Program-made: the position numbers and the translations under genes
Notes under the pieces: model-generated
Told to the model about the DNA's origin: nothing
The model's database searches: none
What the model saw: only the letters and a program-made list of their open reading frames with translations
Assembly: GCF_000003815.2 (NCBI RefSeq)
Contig: NC_049984.1
Coordinates: forward strand, 12,645,186 to 12,705,185
DNA: 60,000 nucleotides
Direction: 5' to 3'
Source: Branchiostoma floridae
Taxonomy: Eukaryota; Chordata; Leptocardii; Amphioxiformes; Branchiostomatidae
In this document: positions 47,790-57,564 of the stretch, piece after piece
Position numbering within the stretch: the stretch's first letter is position 1
How the letters are laid out: the number at the start of each line of letters is the position of its first letter

Positions 47790-47965
47790 CTACAGAGATA
47801 CAAGAAGGCCAACCAGGGAACCAGTAAGATCTGATCTATGTGTAAAGATAGTCACTTTAGACAGAATTCTTGTGTCATTGGAGAAAAACTATCTAGGAGA
47901 CCACCAGAAAGTGGTCACATTGGCCAATGCAAGTGGTCCTTATGTAGAGGTGGTCAGTTTTCATA
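47790..47965 (+). repeat. R3 dispersed repeat, copy b
   Basis: It shares GGAGACCACCAGAAAGTGGT, CACATTGGCCAATGC and the GTAGAGGTGGTCAG end with copy a at 24 kb. The hairpin-forming left part (AGAAGGCCAACCAGGGAACC) is diverged. The ORFs over it are shadows of the repeat. Confidence 0.5.
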
Positions 47966-48659
47966 TTTTACACATTTAAATGTCAATATTGTCTCAACTG
48001 AATCTTGGAGCTTTTCTAAGTACAGATTTAGCAATATCTGTTGTCTTTCAAGAATTTGAAAGTGCAAAGTTGCTTCTTAGAACGACTGAATCAAAGATGG
48101 TTATGGAAAGATTTGTGGCAAATGTTACAGTTGTTGCTTAATGTGCAGCTGATGATGATTTCCTTGACCTAATTTAACATATCTTATCTCATTTATTTGA
48201 TTATGAAACAACACACTAGTGCATATGCTTTAGTAATGAATCCATACTTCACACACTGTCCTTATAATAAAGTTCCACATCTAAGGTGAATTCAATGTTT
48301 TTACAATTTGTTTTCAAAGATCTATTTCAATCTACCTAATATTTGTTCATTTTTGCACTTTATATGTATGTGGTCACAATATCAGTTTGCTGCCTAGTGT
48401 CCACATTGTACTGTCCCTGTTGCAATCTGAATAAAGTCAACTCACAATTTCTGATGCACTTTTACTGGGCATAGATCTACCTGAATGTCCAGGTCATAAT
48501 GTATGAAAGATAGGTCGCAATACTGCCCAGTAGGAGTACACATCAATCCTGGCAGAAATATGGAGAGCCCCAGGTCACAATAGATCCACAGCCCTCCAGC
48601 CCAGGCCATACAGGTGATGGCACTTCATCAAACCTGGCAAAACTGTCCCACATGCAAAT

Positions 48660-49020
48660 GAAAGGGAAACCAGTATAGCTCAATCAGTTAGAAATGGCTG
48701 GTATGGTGTTTCTCCTTGGTGCTGATTTACCATCTCTCACTTAGAAAAAATGTTTATTCATAAGCTTTCTTTGCTACTCATGGCATTTGCTTCACTTTGG
48801 TTGTATGATTAAGAATTCAAGTTTTTTTTCTTCTGGTTTATAATATTTATCTATTGTCCTTGGTTGAAATGGCTGGTTCGTGAAAAAAAACTTTAAGCTT
48901 TCTTGGCCACTGATGACATTTACTTCAGTTTGGTGAATGATTTAGAATTGTTGTTTTTAGACTTTCTGAGTTTATAATGTTCATTTGTTGTCCTAGTTTT
49001 TAATAATTAGATCATTATGT
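48660..49020 (+). repeat. Diverged local duplication containing one monomer of the 56-kb minisatellite
   Basis: GAAATGGCTGGT occurs near 48691 and 48866. TAAGCTTTCTT... TTTATAAT.TT.AT.TNTTGTCCT recurs with a period of about 133 bases (48761 and 48894 onward). The first unit contains TTCTCCTTGGTGCTGATT plus ATCTCTCACTTAGA, matching the minisatellite monomer at 56007. Confidence 0.55.
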
Positions 49021-49229
49021 GATTTAGCAAATCTGTCATGAAGAGCTGCATTTTACGGGTCAATTTTAAATTTTGCATCCAACTCAAGCAAGTCAGGTCC
49101 GTCTCAAAAAAACGGTCAGCGGTAGTATTGACCACTGGTAAAGGTCAAACCAGAATGCAAAATTGTTTTCATCAGAATTGGGTATTGCTGCATTGGTGAT
49201 TTTCATTGTGATTCATCTGACAATTCCAG

Positions 49230-49354
49230 CACAAATGAGGTCTTCACAGAACATTGACTCTGGCTACCTTGGGTCAGGAGTGTTGTATATTGACCATTAC
49301 AATGAAGTTCTCACAGCCTGTCCCAATGGAGACATTCAATTGTTACATATGTAG
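49230..49354 (+). CDS. Possible terminal exon, protein unknown
   Basis: An acceptor-like TCATCTGACAATTCCAG opens a frame ending in TAG: SSQNIDSGYLGSGVLYIDHY, then NEVLTACPNGDIQLLHM. The segment is reminiscent of a beta-propeller blade end (NGDIQLL), but the evidence is thin and no partner exon in phase was found. Confidence 0.18.
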
Positions 49355-50154
49355 TATTGTGTCTTTCTATTGTGTACAGAATGTAAGTGTCATAAGTAAG
49401 ACCTGTGCAATGTAATTAGTACATTTTCAAACCAAAACTACAATTGGCTAACTTTTGACAGAGTATAGCATACAATATCATTCTTGCAAATATTTTTGGA
49501 TAATCAAGATTTATTTATTTCTTTCTTTGTTTAGTTAGGATATATTTTTTGTTCATGTAGGATAGCTATCAATTACAAATATCTTACTATTCTTCCTTTA
49601 GTTCTATATCCAAACACAGAATCAGCTACAATAATTACAGATTTGGACATAGCTGTACCTGAACTAATTGAGGCGACACAATTACATATAAAACCTAATT
49701 AAGCTAAAAAGAGAGGCTCATGTTTCTGTCCTGGAGGATATACAAGTAATTGGTTCCTTCTGCTAAAACTTGTAGAACGTAGACATTCTGACTCTGTTTT
49801 CCAGTAGATACACTTCCTCACAGTAGACCCAGCTCCCAGAATTCCCCATGTACATCTGTTCAGCACAACTCAATTCTTGCCGTAATGGGTTATTCATCTG
49901 GGCCATTATGTTGCCATGCCAACTTGCCAATCGTATTGATTTGCCACTCACCCAGGGATTGGGAAATGTCTGCATGGAATTAAAGCCTACCGTACACAGG
50001 ATTACCAATAATAAACTTTGTAACAGCCATTGATTTCCCTTAATGTGGGAAATGCTGCCCTGTGTAGAGATATCCCTCTGGTGGGGATGGCGCGGCCTTT
50101 TCCTATCGCTCTTTCTTCTGTGTGAGACTATTGTCTGCCCTTAAACTTAAGTTC

Positions 50155-50350
50155 ATTACCTTCATGGAAAATGGAGGTTATGTTTTCAGCAGGGGCATTC
50201 TTGAGCCTGTGTTTTTTTGTGGTTGTGTGAGCAAATCTACTCAAGAAGGCCTAGATGGATTGTTCTGGTATTTGTTATGTGGGTAGTTATTGCTGAGACC
50301 TAAAAAAGATTAGATTTTGGACCCCCTAGCGACTTTTTTGGCACTTTGTC
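50155..50350 (+). repeat. R1-related fragment, plus orientation
   Basis: It starts ATTACCTTCATGGAAAATGG in the same position as ATTACCTTCGCCAAGAAGG of copy a. It then shares ACTCAAGAAGGCCTAGATGG, GTTATGTGGGTAG, GAGACCTAAAAAAGATTAGA and TTTTGGACCCCCTAGCGAC. It is truncated after the core. Confidence 0.6.
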
Positions 50351-50939
50351 AAATAAGGATAAACCTTATTTTGTTCCAAAAGATCCTTTTTAAACAATGG
50401 ATACGGGTTTGTTTCATGAAGGCCAATGCATACATGTACCGGTTTGTGTATCTACATAACTATACAAACATATCTAAACAGCAGCTTCTGGTGGAGTCTC
50501 TCAACATGTGTTTTTGCCCCAACATCTTAACTGCCCTCCTTTTTCTCACGTCAATACCTCATTGGGGCCAATTACCTGTCTTAACCAGCTAAATCTGATG
50601 GGTAAGTACCAGCCCCAAGACATGGTGAGGAGACATACATAATTCAGTACTCTTACCACACCCAACAGGTTGACACAACTAGGCTTTCTGTTTGTTTTTT
50701 GTTTTTGTTATCTTTGAAAATATTACAGTACAAAATGTAGATATATTCACTGGCTTGCAAGAATTCCTTTTGATGGAAAATGGACAGTTTAAAGTACATA
50801 GCTGTCAAACTTCGTAATCAATAGTTGTTATTTCAGAGCAATGAAATGAATGGAAAAATAACATCATGACATTCATCCATCCCTTGTCAATTATCCTGCT
50901 TCAAAGTCTGCATCTGAAATTCCTCAGGCCTGCAGTTAT

Positions 50940-51165
50940 AAAGAAAGCTGCTAGAGGGCCCAAAGTTATGTTGCTTCAAGCACAAGAGTTATCTGTACTA
51001 ATAAAAAGATCATGACCATATACATGTAGCTTGTCCAGAACACAAGATAGAAAAGTTGGGAGTTCTCCTGCTGCCAGTGGGCCCCACATCTAATCACCAC
51101 TGTGATAGGACAGGACCTAACAGCATACCAAATTTCATAAGATTCCATCTTGAGTTTCTTGACTT
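50940..51165 (-). repeat. R1-related fragment, minus orientation
   Basis: GTCCAGAACACAAGATAGAA, CTGCTGCCAGTGGGCCCC and CAGCATACCAAATTTCATAA follow the reverse-complement order of the R1 core; AAAAAGATCATGACCATATA matches the ATGGCCATGATTTTT landmark. Confidence 0.55.
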
Positions 51166-51735
51166 AAGCTGTTTAATACATATGGTCAAACACTACAAAA
51201 AGACAAAGGATAAAGGCAACAATGGGCAAGGAGGAAAGTGATCATGCATCATGGTGTTTCAGCAGAAGTTATGGTGTCATTGAATCATAACCCATGAAGG
51301 ACATTGGCTGCTCCAAACAGTACTTTCACCCTTTTTTGCTAATCTGCCCCTTGCACAAGTATGCTGGGCAGACCTTTCCAACAAGATTACCATGGGTTTC
51401 TGTCACAGCATTTCCAACCCTCTTTACAAGGTTACAATGGATCTACATTAAGTGAGCTCGTGCACCATTTAGCCAGTCTTTGGAATCACAAAACTGAGCC
51501 GTTGGACCCATTAAGGGAGAGGAGACTATCACTGATTATGTCCCAATGGAGACACAAGGGAATTAGCCATTTACAGAAGGGTAAATCACTTTGTCAATAT
51601 TCACTAGTTATCGCTCCCCCAAATCTTAATGTCTGAAGCCTTAAGCCATGAAGGGGGTTAGTTAAACATGAAGATTGGAAAGATGGAGAGTCCAGACTAC
51701 ATTGGTGCTGCAAGATGCATTACTCTGCACTTATT

Positions 51736-51860
51736 ACCTTTGCCAAGAAGGTTATGTTTTGCGTGCCATTTGTCTGTGTTTGTCTGTCCGTCTGTAAACA
51801 GAATATGTCAAGAAGCTGGGGACGGATATGATATTTGGTAGGTTGTTTGGCATCAGGAAA
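51736..51860 (+). repeat. Relative of the R1 left end
   Basis: ACCTTTGCCAAGAAGGTTAT, GTTTTGCGTGCCATTTGTCT, repeated TGTCTGTCCGTCTGT, AGCTGGGGACGGATATGATA and TTTGGTAGG. It has the same opening as R1 copy a but a different interior, so it is probably a sister subfamily. Confidence 0.5.
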
Positions 51861-52149
51861 ATTAAAGTCAAGTTTCATAATGGGCTACTAATAACCAAAC
51901 AGATGTACAATATGATGTATATCAGATAGAAAGGAAAAGTGGCAACTTTTGTCTGGTTTTCAACCTTGAGTTTGTTTGTTTTTAATTTGTTTACTTTTCT
52001 TGAATGTTTTAATTATCATTTAGTGAAAGTATGGAAGCCATATGTCTGTGTAGTGACCAGCTTGAAACCAGTGCAAAAGAACTTTCTGGCCCCTTAGTCA
52101 TTTTTTAGTCTATTGAATGTAACAAAGGAAATGTACACTATATCAACTC

Positions 52150-52440
52150 ACTAGTCTACATGTATCTAACAGCCACAATTTTTCTACCCCTTACTTGTGC
52201 TCAATCCGTTTACCAAGGGTTCAAGCTGCCAATGTTTTTACCAGGAAAATCAGTGATCATCAAAAACAAACTGGCCCCTCACTCTAATTCCAAAGTACTG
52301 TCGTAACTAGCTAGTCTCTCTAACTGCTGTAACATTTATTCATGCTTCATCAGGCTACCAAGGGTTCAGGCTGTCAATAGTTCCACCATAAAAACAGTCA
52401 TCATCAAAAACAAACCGGCTTTTCACTCTAATTCCTCTGG
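52150..52440 (+). repeat. 145-bp tandem duplication (diverged)
   Basis: ACCAAGGGTTCAAGCTGCCA at 52212 recurs as ACCAAGGGTTCAGGCTGTCA at 52357. Downstream, ATCATCAAAAACAAACTGGC and ATCATCAAAAACAAACCGGC, each followed by TCACTCTAATTCC, keep the same spacing. Confidence 0.75.
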
Positions 52441-53705
52441 TATTGAGTGTTATTCAGCATAATCCCCTGACTGCTGTTAAGCATTACCGAGTTAGAGATC
52501 CAATATCTCCTTATCAGCAAATAAATCTTGATGGCTTGCATATAATGCAGATCTCTTGTAAGATAGGGGTGTCGTTTGATACTTGAACATAGCCAATCAT
52601 CACTAATTTTCCCTGAGTGGGTTGTTGTTTTTGGTAAATGCAATGGCTGCCGTAATTATGAAACAGCCAGTTTACTATAAAAGATCATAACTAGGGCATG
52701 TATATTGTAGTCATTATGTAGGTGATCATTTTATTTCTAGTTCAGGCCTATTAGACCAGTCTGGCAATAAACACATCATGATAGTTTCTGTCTCCTATGT
52801 GTAGTCTGTCCACAAATGATGTATTTCCATAATAGTAAGATGCAAAGAGGTAGTTAATATGGTACAAATGGGCAGTGTAAAGTTAAGAAAACATGTAAAA
52901 CTATGACTTTTAAGTAAGATAACAGATAACACTCTTTGAAATATTGCATTGGCCTGTTTGTTGTTGATGATTACTTCTAAGTTCTATATGTACATTTTGT
53001 AAGGATATCTGTTTATGGATTTATAGCGGCTATTTGAAAAAGGTAGAAAGGGAAGGGGCTATGTATTCATGGCCTAGTCAGGACATCAATCATGTAAACT
53101 GTATCTTTAACACTTTTAAGATTACTATTATATTTTACCTGACCCATACCCATTCTCATGACTTTTCAAGATTGAAAAAGGGCTCAAACAAACAAGCAAA
53201 CTTTTTCTAGTTGCTGCAATGGTATCAGCCCACAATGAACAGCTCACAGAGTCGTGATGATAGAATAAGAGTAATATATGCAAGTGCACAGTCTGGAAAT
53301 TGCCTTCAGGGAAAGATCAATGGTAAAGTGCCCCTGTATTGACTTGGTGGCAGTCATATCATGAATACTTTGATGGCTGCCCATGTAATCATCCATGAGG
53401 CTGTGTCTTATTTAGGTTGAAAAAAATATATATAGAAAGTCTAAGCCACGGTACCAGGTAATATGAAGACCAAACATCCGGGCCATGCCTTGTATTGATT
53501 GGTTTATCATTTAATATCTACAGATGTGCAGACCACCTCACCCCTGGATTCTGGCTGACTAGAGGCTCTTGGTGCTGTTACCAATATGTCCATCTAAGAT
53601 TTTGGCGACGCCTGATTGGCGAGCCTAATAGTATAGTGAGCGACCATTTGCAAAGAATTCTAAAAACTGTACAGGCATCTCAGGAATTTTTTTTCCGCGC
53701 ATCAT

Positions 53706-54246
53706 GCCGCGCATCATGCCGGACTGAACCATTACCTCCACGGGTATGCTTTCCAGACGTGTGCACAGCAGTGTATTCTCGCGAGGCGATTTTCGATTGA
53801 TCGCCGTGCAAAATTGAGAAAAGCCTAGGACTTCAGACGTACCAGAATTGTAGTATGTAGTATGGTGGTCATGGAAATGTAAACATTCGAAACAGGGGAT
53901 AAAGGATGGTTGAAATATGTTCCTCGGAAAATGACCCGTGAGTCGTGGAAATCACTTCCGGGTTTTGCCGCGCATCATACCTTACTGAACCATTACCTCC
54001 ACGGGTATGCTTTCCAGTACCAGGTACCAGGGCACATATACGTGTGCACAGCAGTGTATTCTCGCGAGGCGATTTTCGATTGATCGCCGTGCAAAATTGA
54101 GAAAAGCCTAGTACTTCAGACGTACCAGAATTGTAGTATGTAGTATGGTGGTCATGGAAATGTAAACATTTGAAACGGGATAAAGGATGGTTGAAATATG
54201 TTCCTCGGAAAATGACCCGTGAGTCGTGGAAATCACTTCCGGGTTC
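53706..54246 (+). repeat. Near-identical tandem duplication (about 261 and 280 bp)
   Basis: Unit 1 (53706-53966) and unit 2 (53967-54246) share GCCGCGCATCAT, TGAACCATTACCTCCACGGG, CTCGCGAGGCGATTTTCGAT and GTGAGTCGTGGAAATCACTT with only a few substitutions. Unit 2 has about 22 extra bases (CAGGTACCAGGGCAC region). GCGCATCATGCC is itself doubled at the left border. The high identity marks it as recent. The ORF over unit 1 is a by-product. Confidence 0.9.
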
Positions 54247-54411
54247 GTTCGTTTGGAGTTTGGAAAGTTTGGTGCGGCCTTCTTCACCTTTGATATCTTT
54301 GTTTCAAAAATGCAAACTAATGTGTGAAACAACCATTGTTTGAGCTTAAATGATGCATAACATGTGGGGTTGTGAGATAGCGATGTGATAGTTAACATCG
54401 CCATTAAAGAA

Positions 54412-55256
54412 CGTTATATTTTGGGTAGCGTTTGTATGTGTGTCTGTTTGTAGAAGACCACCATAACTCTAGAACGCCTGGATGGATTGTATTGATATTC
54501 GGTATGTGGGTAGGTCTTGTTGAGACCTGGAAACGATTAGATTTTGGGTCCCCTAGCGGCCTGTTACGGTACTGCAGCGGAACTTCCTGGTTTGATATCT
54601 CGAGTTCTGGACATGTCGCGGCTATGAATTTTAAGTTGTAGACAGCTTTTGATGCCGTGAGTAAGTGGTATAGGTTTGGGCCCCCTAGCGGCTTGTTTTG
54701 GAACTGCAGGACAGGTGTAGTGTCAGACTTTGAAAGGGAATAACTCAAGAAGGGGTTGACGGATTGTTATGATTTTAGTATGTGGATAGGTTACGTGATG
54801 CTTCATATAATTCTATATCAATTATGCAGATTGGAAGCTAATTTGCATAATTGATTGGAAAATCGTCTAAACATGCTCAGTTCAATTATAGGACCATTGC
54901 AACATGTGACCTTTGTAACTTAAAAAGAGAATATTGATAGATATATATTGTGCAAAATAAAGATCTAATTTGCATAATTAATGAGAAAATGCTTTCATGT
55001 CATTGTGGTAAATGGCGGGAATTTCATACTTGTAGCATTTGGAAGTTATGTACAGGTGAACATCGTTGTATATTGATTATGCAAATGAGGTCCTTATTTG
55101 CATAAATTATCAGAAAAAGCTACAAAATCCTCCTTTCTTAACATATATTGCGCACGTCTGTTTGGTGAAGGAGATGATCAAGTTATATAATTTATGCAAA
55201 TGAGAGCCTTATTTGCATAATTAATGACGAAGGTATGGGGTCGTGGAACTCTAGTT
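54412..55256 (+). mobile_element. R1 element, long copy b (about 0.85 kb)
   Basis: Colinear with copy a from GTTATATTTTGGGTAGCGTT to GGTATGGGGTCGTGGAACTC plus TAGTT. It includes the GGGCCCCCTAGCGGCTTGTT core and the AT-rich half with ATTTGCATAATTAAT and TATGCAAATGAG motifs. The left terminus is degraded (CATCGCCATTAAAGAACG instead of ACCTTCGCCAAGAAGG). No ORF. Confidence 0.75.
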
Positions 55257-55999
55257 CAACATGTGTGACTTGCTCTAAGTGGTGCGCCGCATCCGGACCA
55301 TGAAAAACGGCCGTATCTAGAGGCGTAAGTGCGCGTATGACTCTACATCAGTTATCAATTCATAGCCGCGTAATAGGACACTCAGTCAAACATATAGCAT
55401 ATGCAATTTAAAAATAGAGAAATATAGATAGACATAAAATGATACAAATTGTTATCTAATTTGCATAATCATTGAGAAATTGTTATAATATCAAAGTGGT
55501 TGATGATGATAATTTCATTCTTGCAACATTTGGCAACTACGATATTTGAACGTTATTAGACATACATCAAGTAAATTAGGGTCTCATTTACATAAATTAT
55601 TAGAAAATACTACAATAGCTTTCTTTGCTAAGTCTTTGATATTTCTAGCATATTGTTATTTAGCTAGAGAAGATGATCAACTGATGATATGATTTATGTA
55701 AATGAAGGTCTGATTTGTAAAATTGATGAGAAGCATTCACATTATTAGTTCACCCTTCACTCACAAGAGAACCCCTTTTGACAGCAATCCTCTCTAAACA
55801 TTAATCGCCAGGCGAATGGAATACGACTATTAAAACCCATTGATAACAACAATCCTTGATATTTATAAACAATAAAACCGTCGCCATGGCAATAATTTTA
55901 ATTGCCACACTTTTTCTTATAAGAACCATCATTGGTGTTCATTGACTATCTACAACCTAGGCTGTCTTATCGTCCTGTTGGTTGGCTATATCTCAACAT
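55257..55999. other. AT-rich sequence with R1-like octamer motifs
   Basis: After R1 copy b, the sequence near 55440-55720 again has weak copies of CTAATTTGCATAATCATTGA and CATAAATTATTAGAAAATAC. It is therefore probably a third, older R1 3' half arranged in tandem with copy b. No gene seen. Confidence 0.4.
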
Positions 56000-56490
56000 A
56001 ACTGTATCTCTCCTTGGTGCTGATTCTTTATATCTCACTTAGACAGCTGGTACAGTGACTCCCCTAGGTGATGATCAGCTTTGGTAACTTCAAATTTTGG
56101 AATGGTGTCTGTCCTTGGTGCTGATTGGCCATCTCTATCTTTCAACTCATGGTTCAGTGTCTCTCCTTGGTGCTGATTGGCCATCTCTAACATTAAACTC
56201 TTGGTTCAGTGTCTCTCCTTGGTGCTGATTGGCCATCTCTAACTTTAAACTCTTGGTGCCGTGTCTCTCCTTGGTGCTGATTGGCCATCTCAAACATTAA
56301 ACTTTGTATTGAACCTTGGTGCTGGTTGGCTAGCTCAAACTTAAACTCTTGGTTTAGTGCCTCTCCTTGGTGCTGATTGGCTCTCCGAGACTTTAACTCT
56401 TCATACAGTGTTCCCCCTTGTGGTTCAGTGGCCATCACTATTTTCAACTCCTGATGCTAGTACAGTGCTCCTGCTTGATACTGATGAGCC
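56000..56490 (+). repeat. 52-bp minisatellite, about 9 monomers
   Basis: The core CTCCTTGGTGCTGATTGGCC recurs with anchor positions 56012, (56062), 56113, 56165, 56217, 56269, 56314 and 56365, giving mostly 51-52 bp spacing and one 45-bp step. Degenerate copies extend to about 56490. The minus-strand ORF at 56193-56447, with repeated ANQHQGE, simply reads through the array. Confidence 0.9.
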
Positions 56491-56499
56491 CTCTCTGAT

Positions 56500-57200
56500 T
56501 TTTTTCTATTTCACAGTAATTTTTTTTTACATTCTATTTGTAGCAGTTCTTCCTTCCACAAGACCCAAGTTAAGAACTCACAGAGTGATGAGAGTGTCAT
56601 TTTTCTCTTCTTTAGAATTGTTCAGGTGGTGAAAAATGTAGGTCCAGCACATGTCATGACTGTGACCATCCATATTTTACTTGAAAATAATCATTCCACC
56701 ATTCTGTGATATATGATGTAGGTTTGACATGTTTGCCTCCTTATCTATCACTATGGTTAGGGAGAGATTGTGACAGATGGTCAGATTGGAGATATAACTT
56801 GTATCACTTTATTTTCAAGGCAGTGCTGTTTTCCCTTTGTCATGCTGCATCTCATTGACCCACTTTCTGGTAGAAATGATTATTTTTCCATTGTCTTCAA
56901 CTTCAAATTTGTTTGCTCAATCTTTACATGACCACCTGCCTTATGATACTGTGAGAGTCATAAATCAAGTATAAGGCTATTGCAGCATTACCCAAGACAA
57001 GTAGAAAAACATTTCAAGTACATGTACTTTTGTAATGTCCAACACAATTTCTATCTATATCTATCTAAAAAGAAACTGTGAAATAATGACTTAACATGTG
57101 TAGCTGTGTGTACCGCACTGTGTCTATCAACACTTTGCCTTACTTTGTACCTGTTACAATTGTTGAGCAACAAAATTTGACATGACTTGTCTTTCTATAG
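56500..57200. other. Non-coding stretch, nothing recognised
   Basis: AT-rich sequence between the minisatellite and the exon candidates at 57.2-57.6 kb. No EDC4-like WD40 exon could be found in it. Confidence 0.4.
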
Positions 57201-57389
57201 ACATTGCTGCAATTTTCCCCGGTGCAAATTGTCCAATTTGTTGATTGCTCATCATACTGTCTTCTTAACCCACATTCCTACAGACCAGTGATTTTAAGTG
57301 TAATAGCAGACAATGAGACCACTAAGGGCTTGCTCTACATGACACCTGTCAAAAGACATATTGATTTCTCCATACCATGCAGACATTGA
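57201..57389 (+). CDS. Possible exon with a stop codon, protein unknown
   Basis: A strong acceptor GACTTGTCTTTCTATAG opens a 62-codon frame: TLLQFSPVQIVQFVDCSSYC, then VILSVIADNETTKGLLYMTP and VKRHIDFSIPCRH before TGA. It ends 96 bases before the EDC4-like exon, yet it does not resemble the EDC4 region expected there. It may be a terminal exon of another plus-strand transcript, or chance. Confidence 0.2.
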   Translation, partial: TLLQFSPVQIVQFVDCSSYCLLNPHSYRPVILSVIADNETTKGLLYMTPVKRHIDFSIPCRH

Positions 57390-57485
57390 TCAGTGTGTTC
57401 ATTTTGTTTGACAAATAAGAAAGTATTGCTTGACTTGTTGTGCCATAAATCTCAATATGTTCCTGTTTGTGTTTTTGTTCTGTAG

Positions 57486-57564
57486 TGCGGAGGAAGAGCC
57501 ATGCCTGAAGGCCTGCATGGACTTGTCTGCGTCTTACCTGGTCCTGTCAGACATTACCAGAAAG
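57486..57564 (+). CDS. EDC4: Internal exon of an EDC4-like (Ge-1/enhancer of mRNA decapping 4) gene
   Basis: An excellent acceptor (GTTTTTGTTCTGTAG|T) and donor (ACCAGAAAG|GTGGGT) enclose 79 bp, one base plus 26 codons. The peptide AEEEPCLKACMDLSASYLVL followed by SDITRK matches, from recall, the human EDC4 stretch SLKVCLDLSAEYLILSDVQR with roughly two-thirds identity and no gap. That region lies at the end of the WD40 domain. EDC4 is the P-body scaffold linking DCP1/DCP2 for mRNA decapping. No other EDC4 exon was found in the window: neither the preceding WD40 segment nor the next expected segment (LYVMELLQ-like) in the remaining 2.4 kb. It could be a gene with very long introns, or an isolated duplicated exon. 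Confidence 0.7.

Noticed and set aside
54404-54748. Minus-strand 114-codon ORF
   Set aside because: Falls within R1 copy b and at its border; the equivalent frame is not preserved in copy a.
56193-56447. Repeat-rich protein with ANQHQGE units
   Set aside because: The ORF just reads through the 52-bp minisatellite, and the units shift frame because 52 is not a multiple of three.
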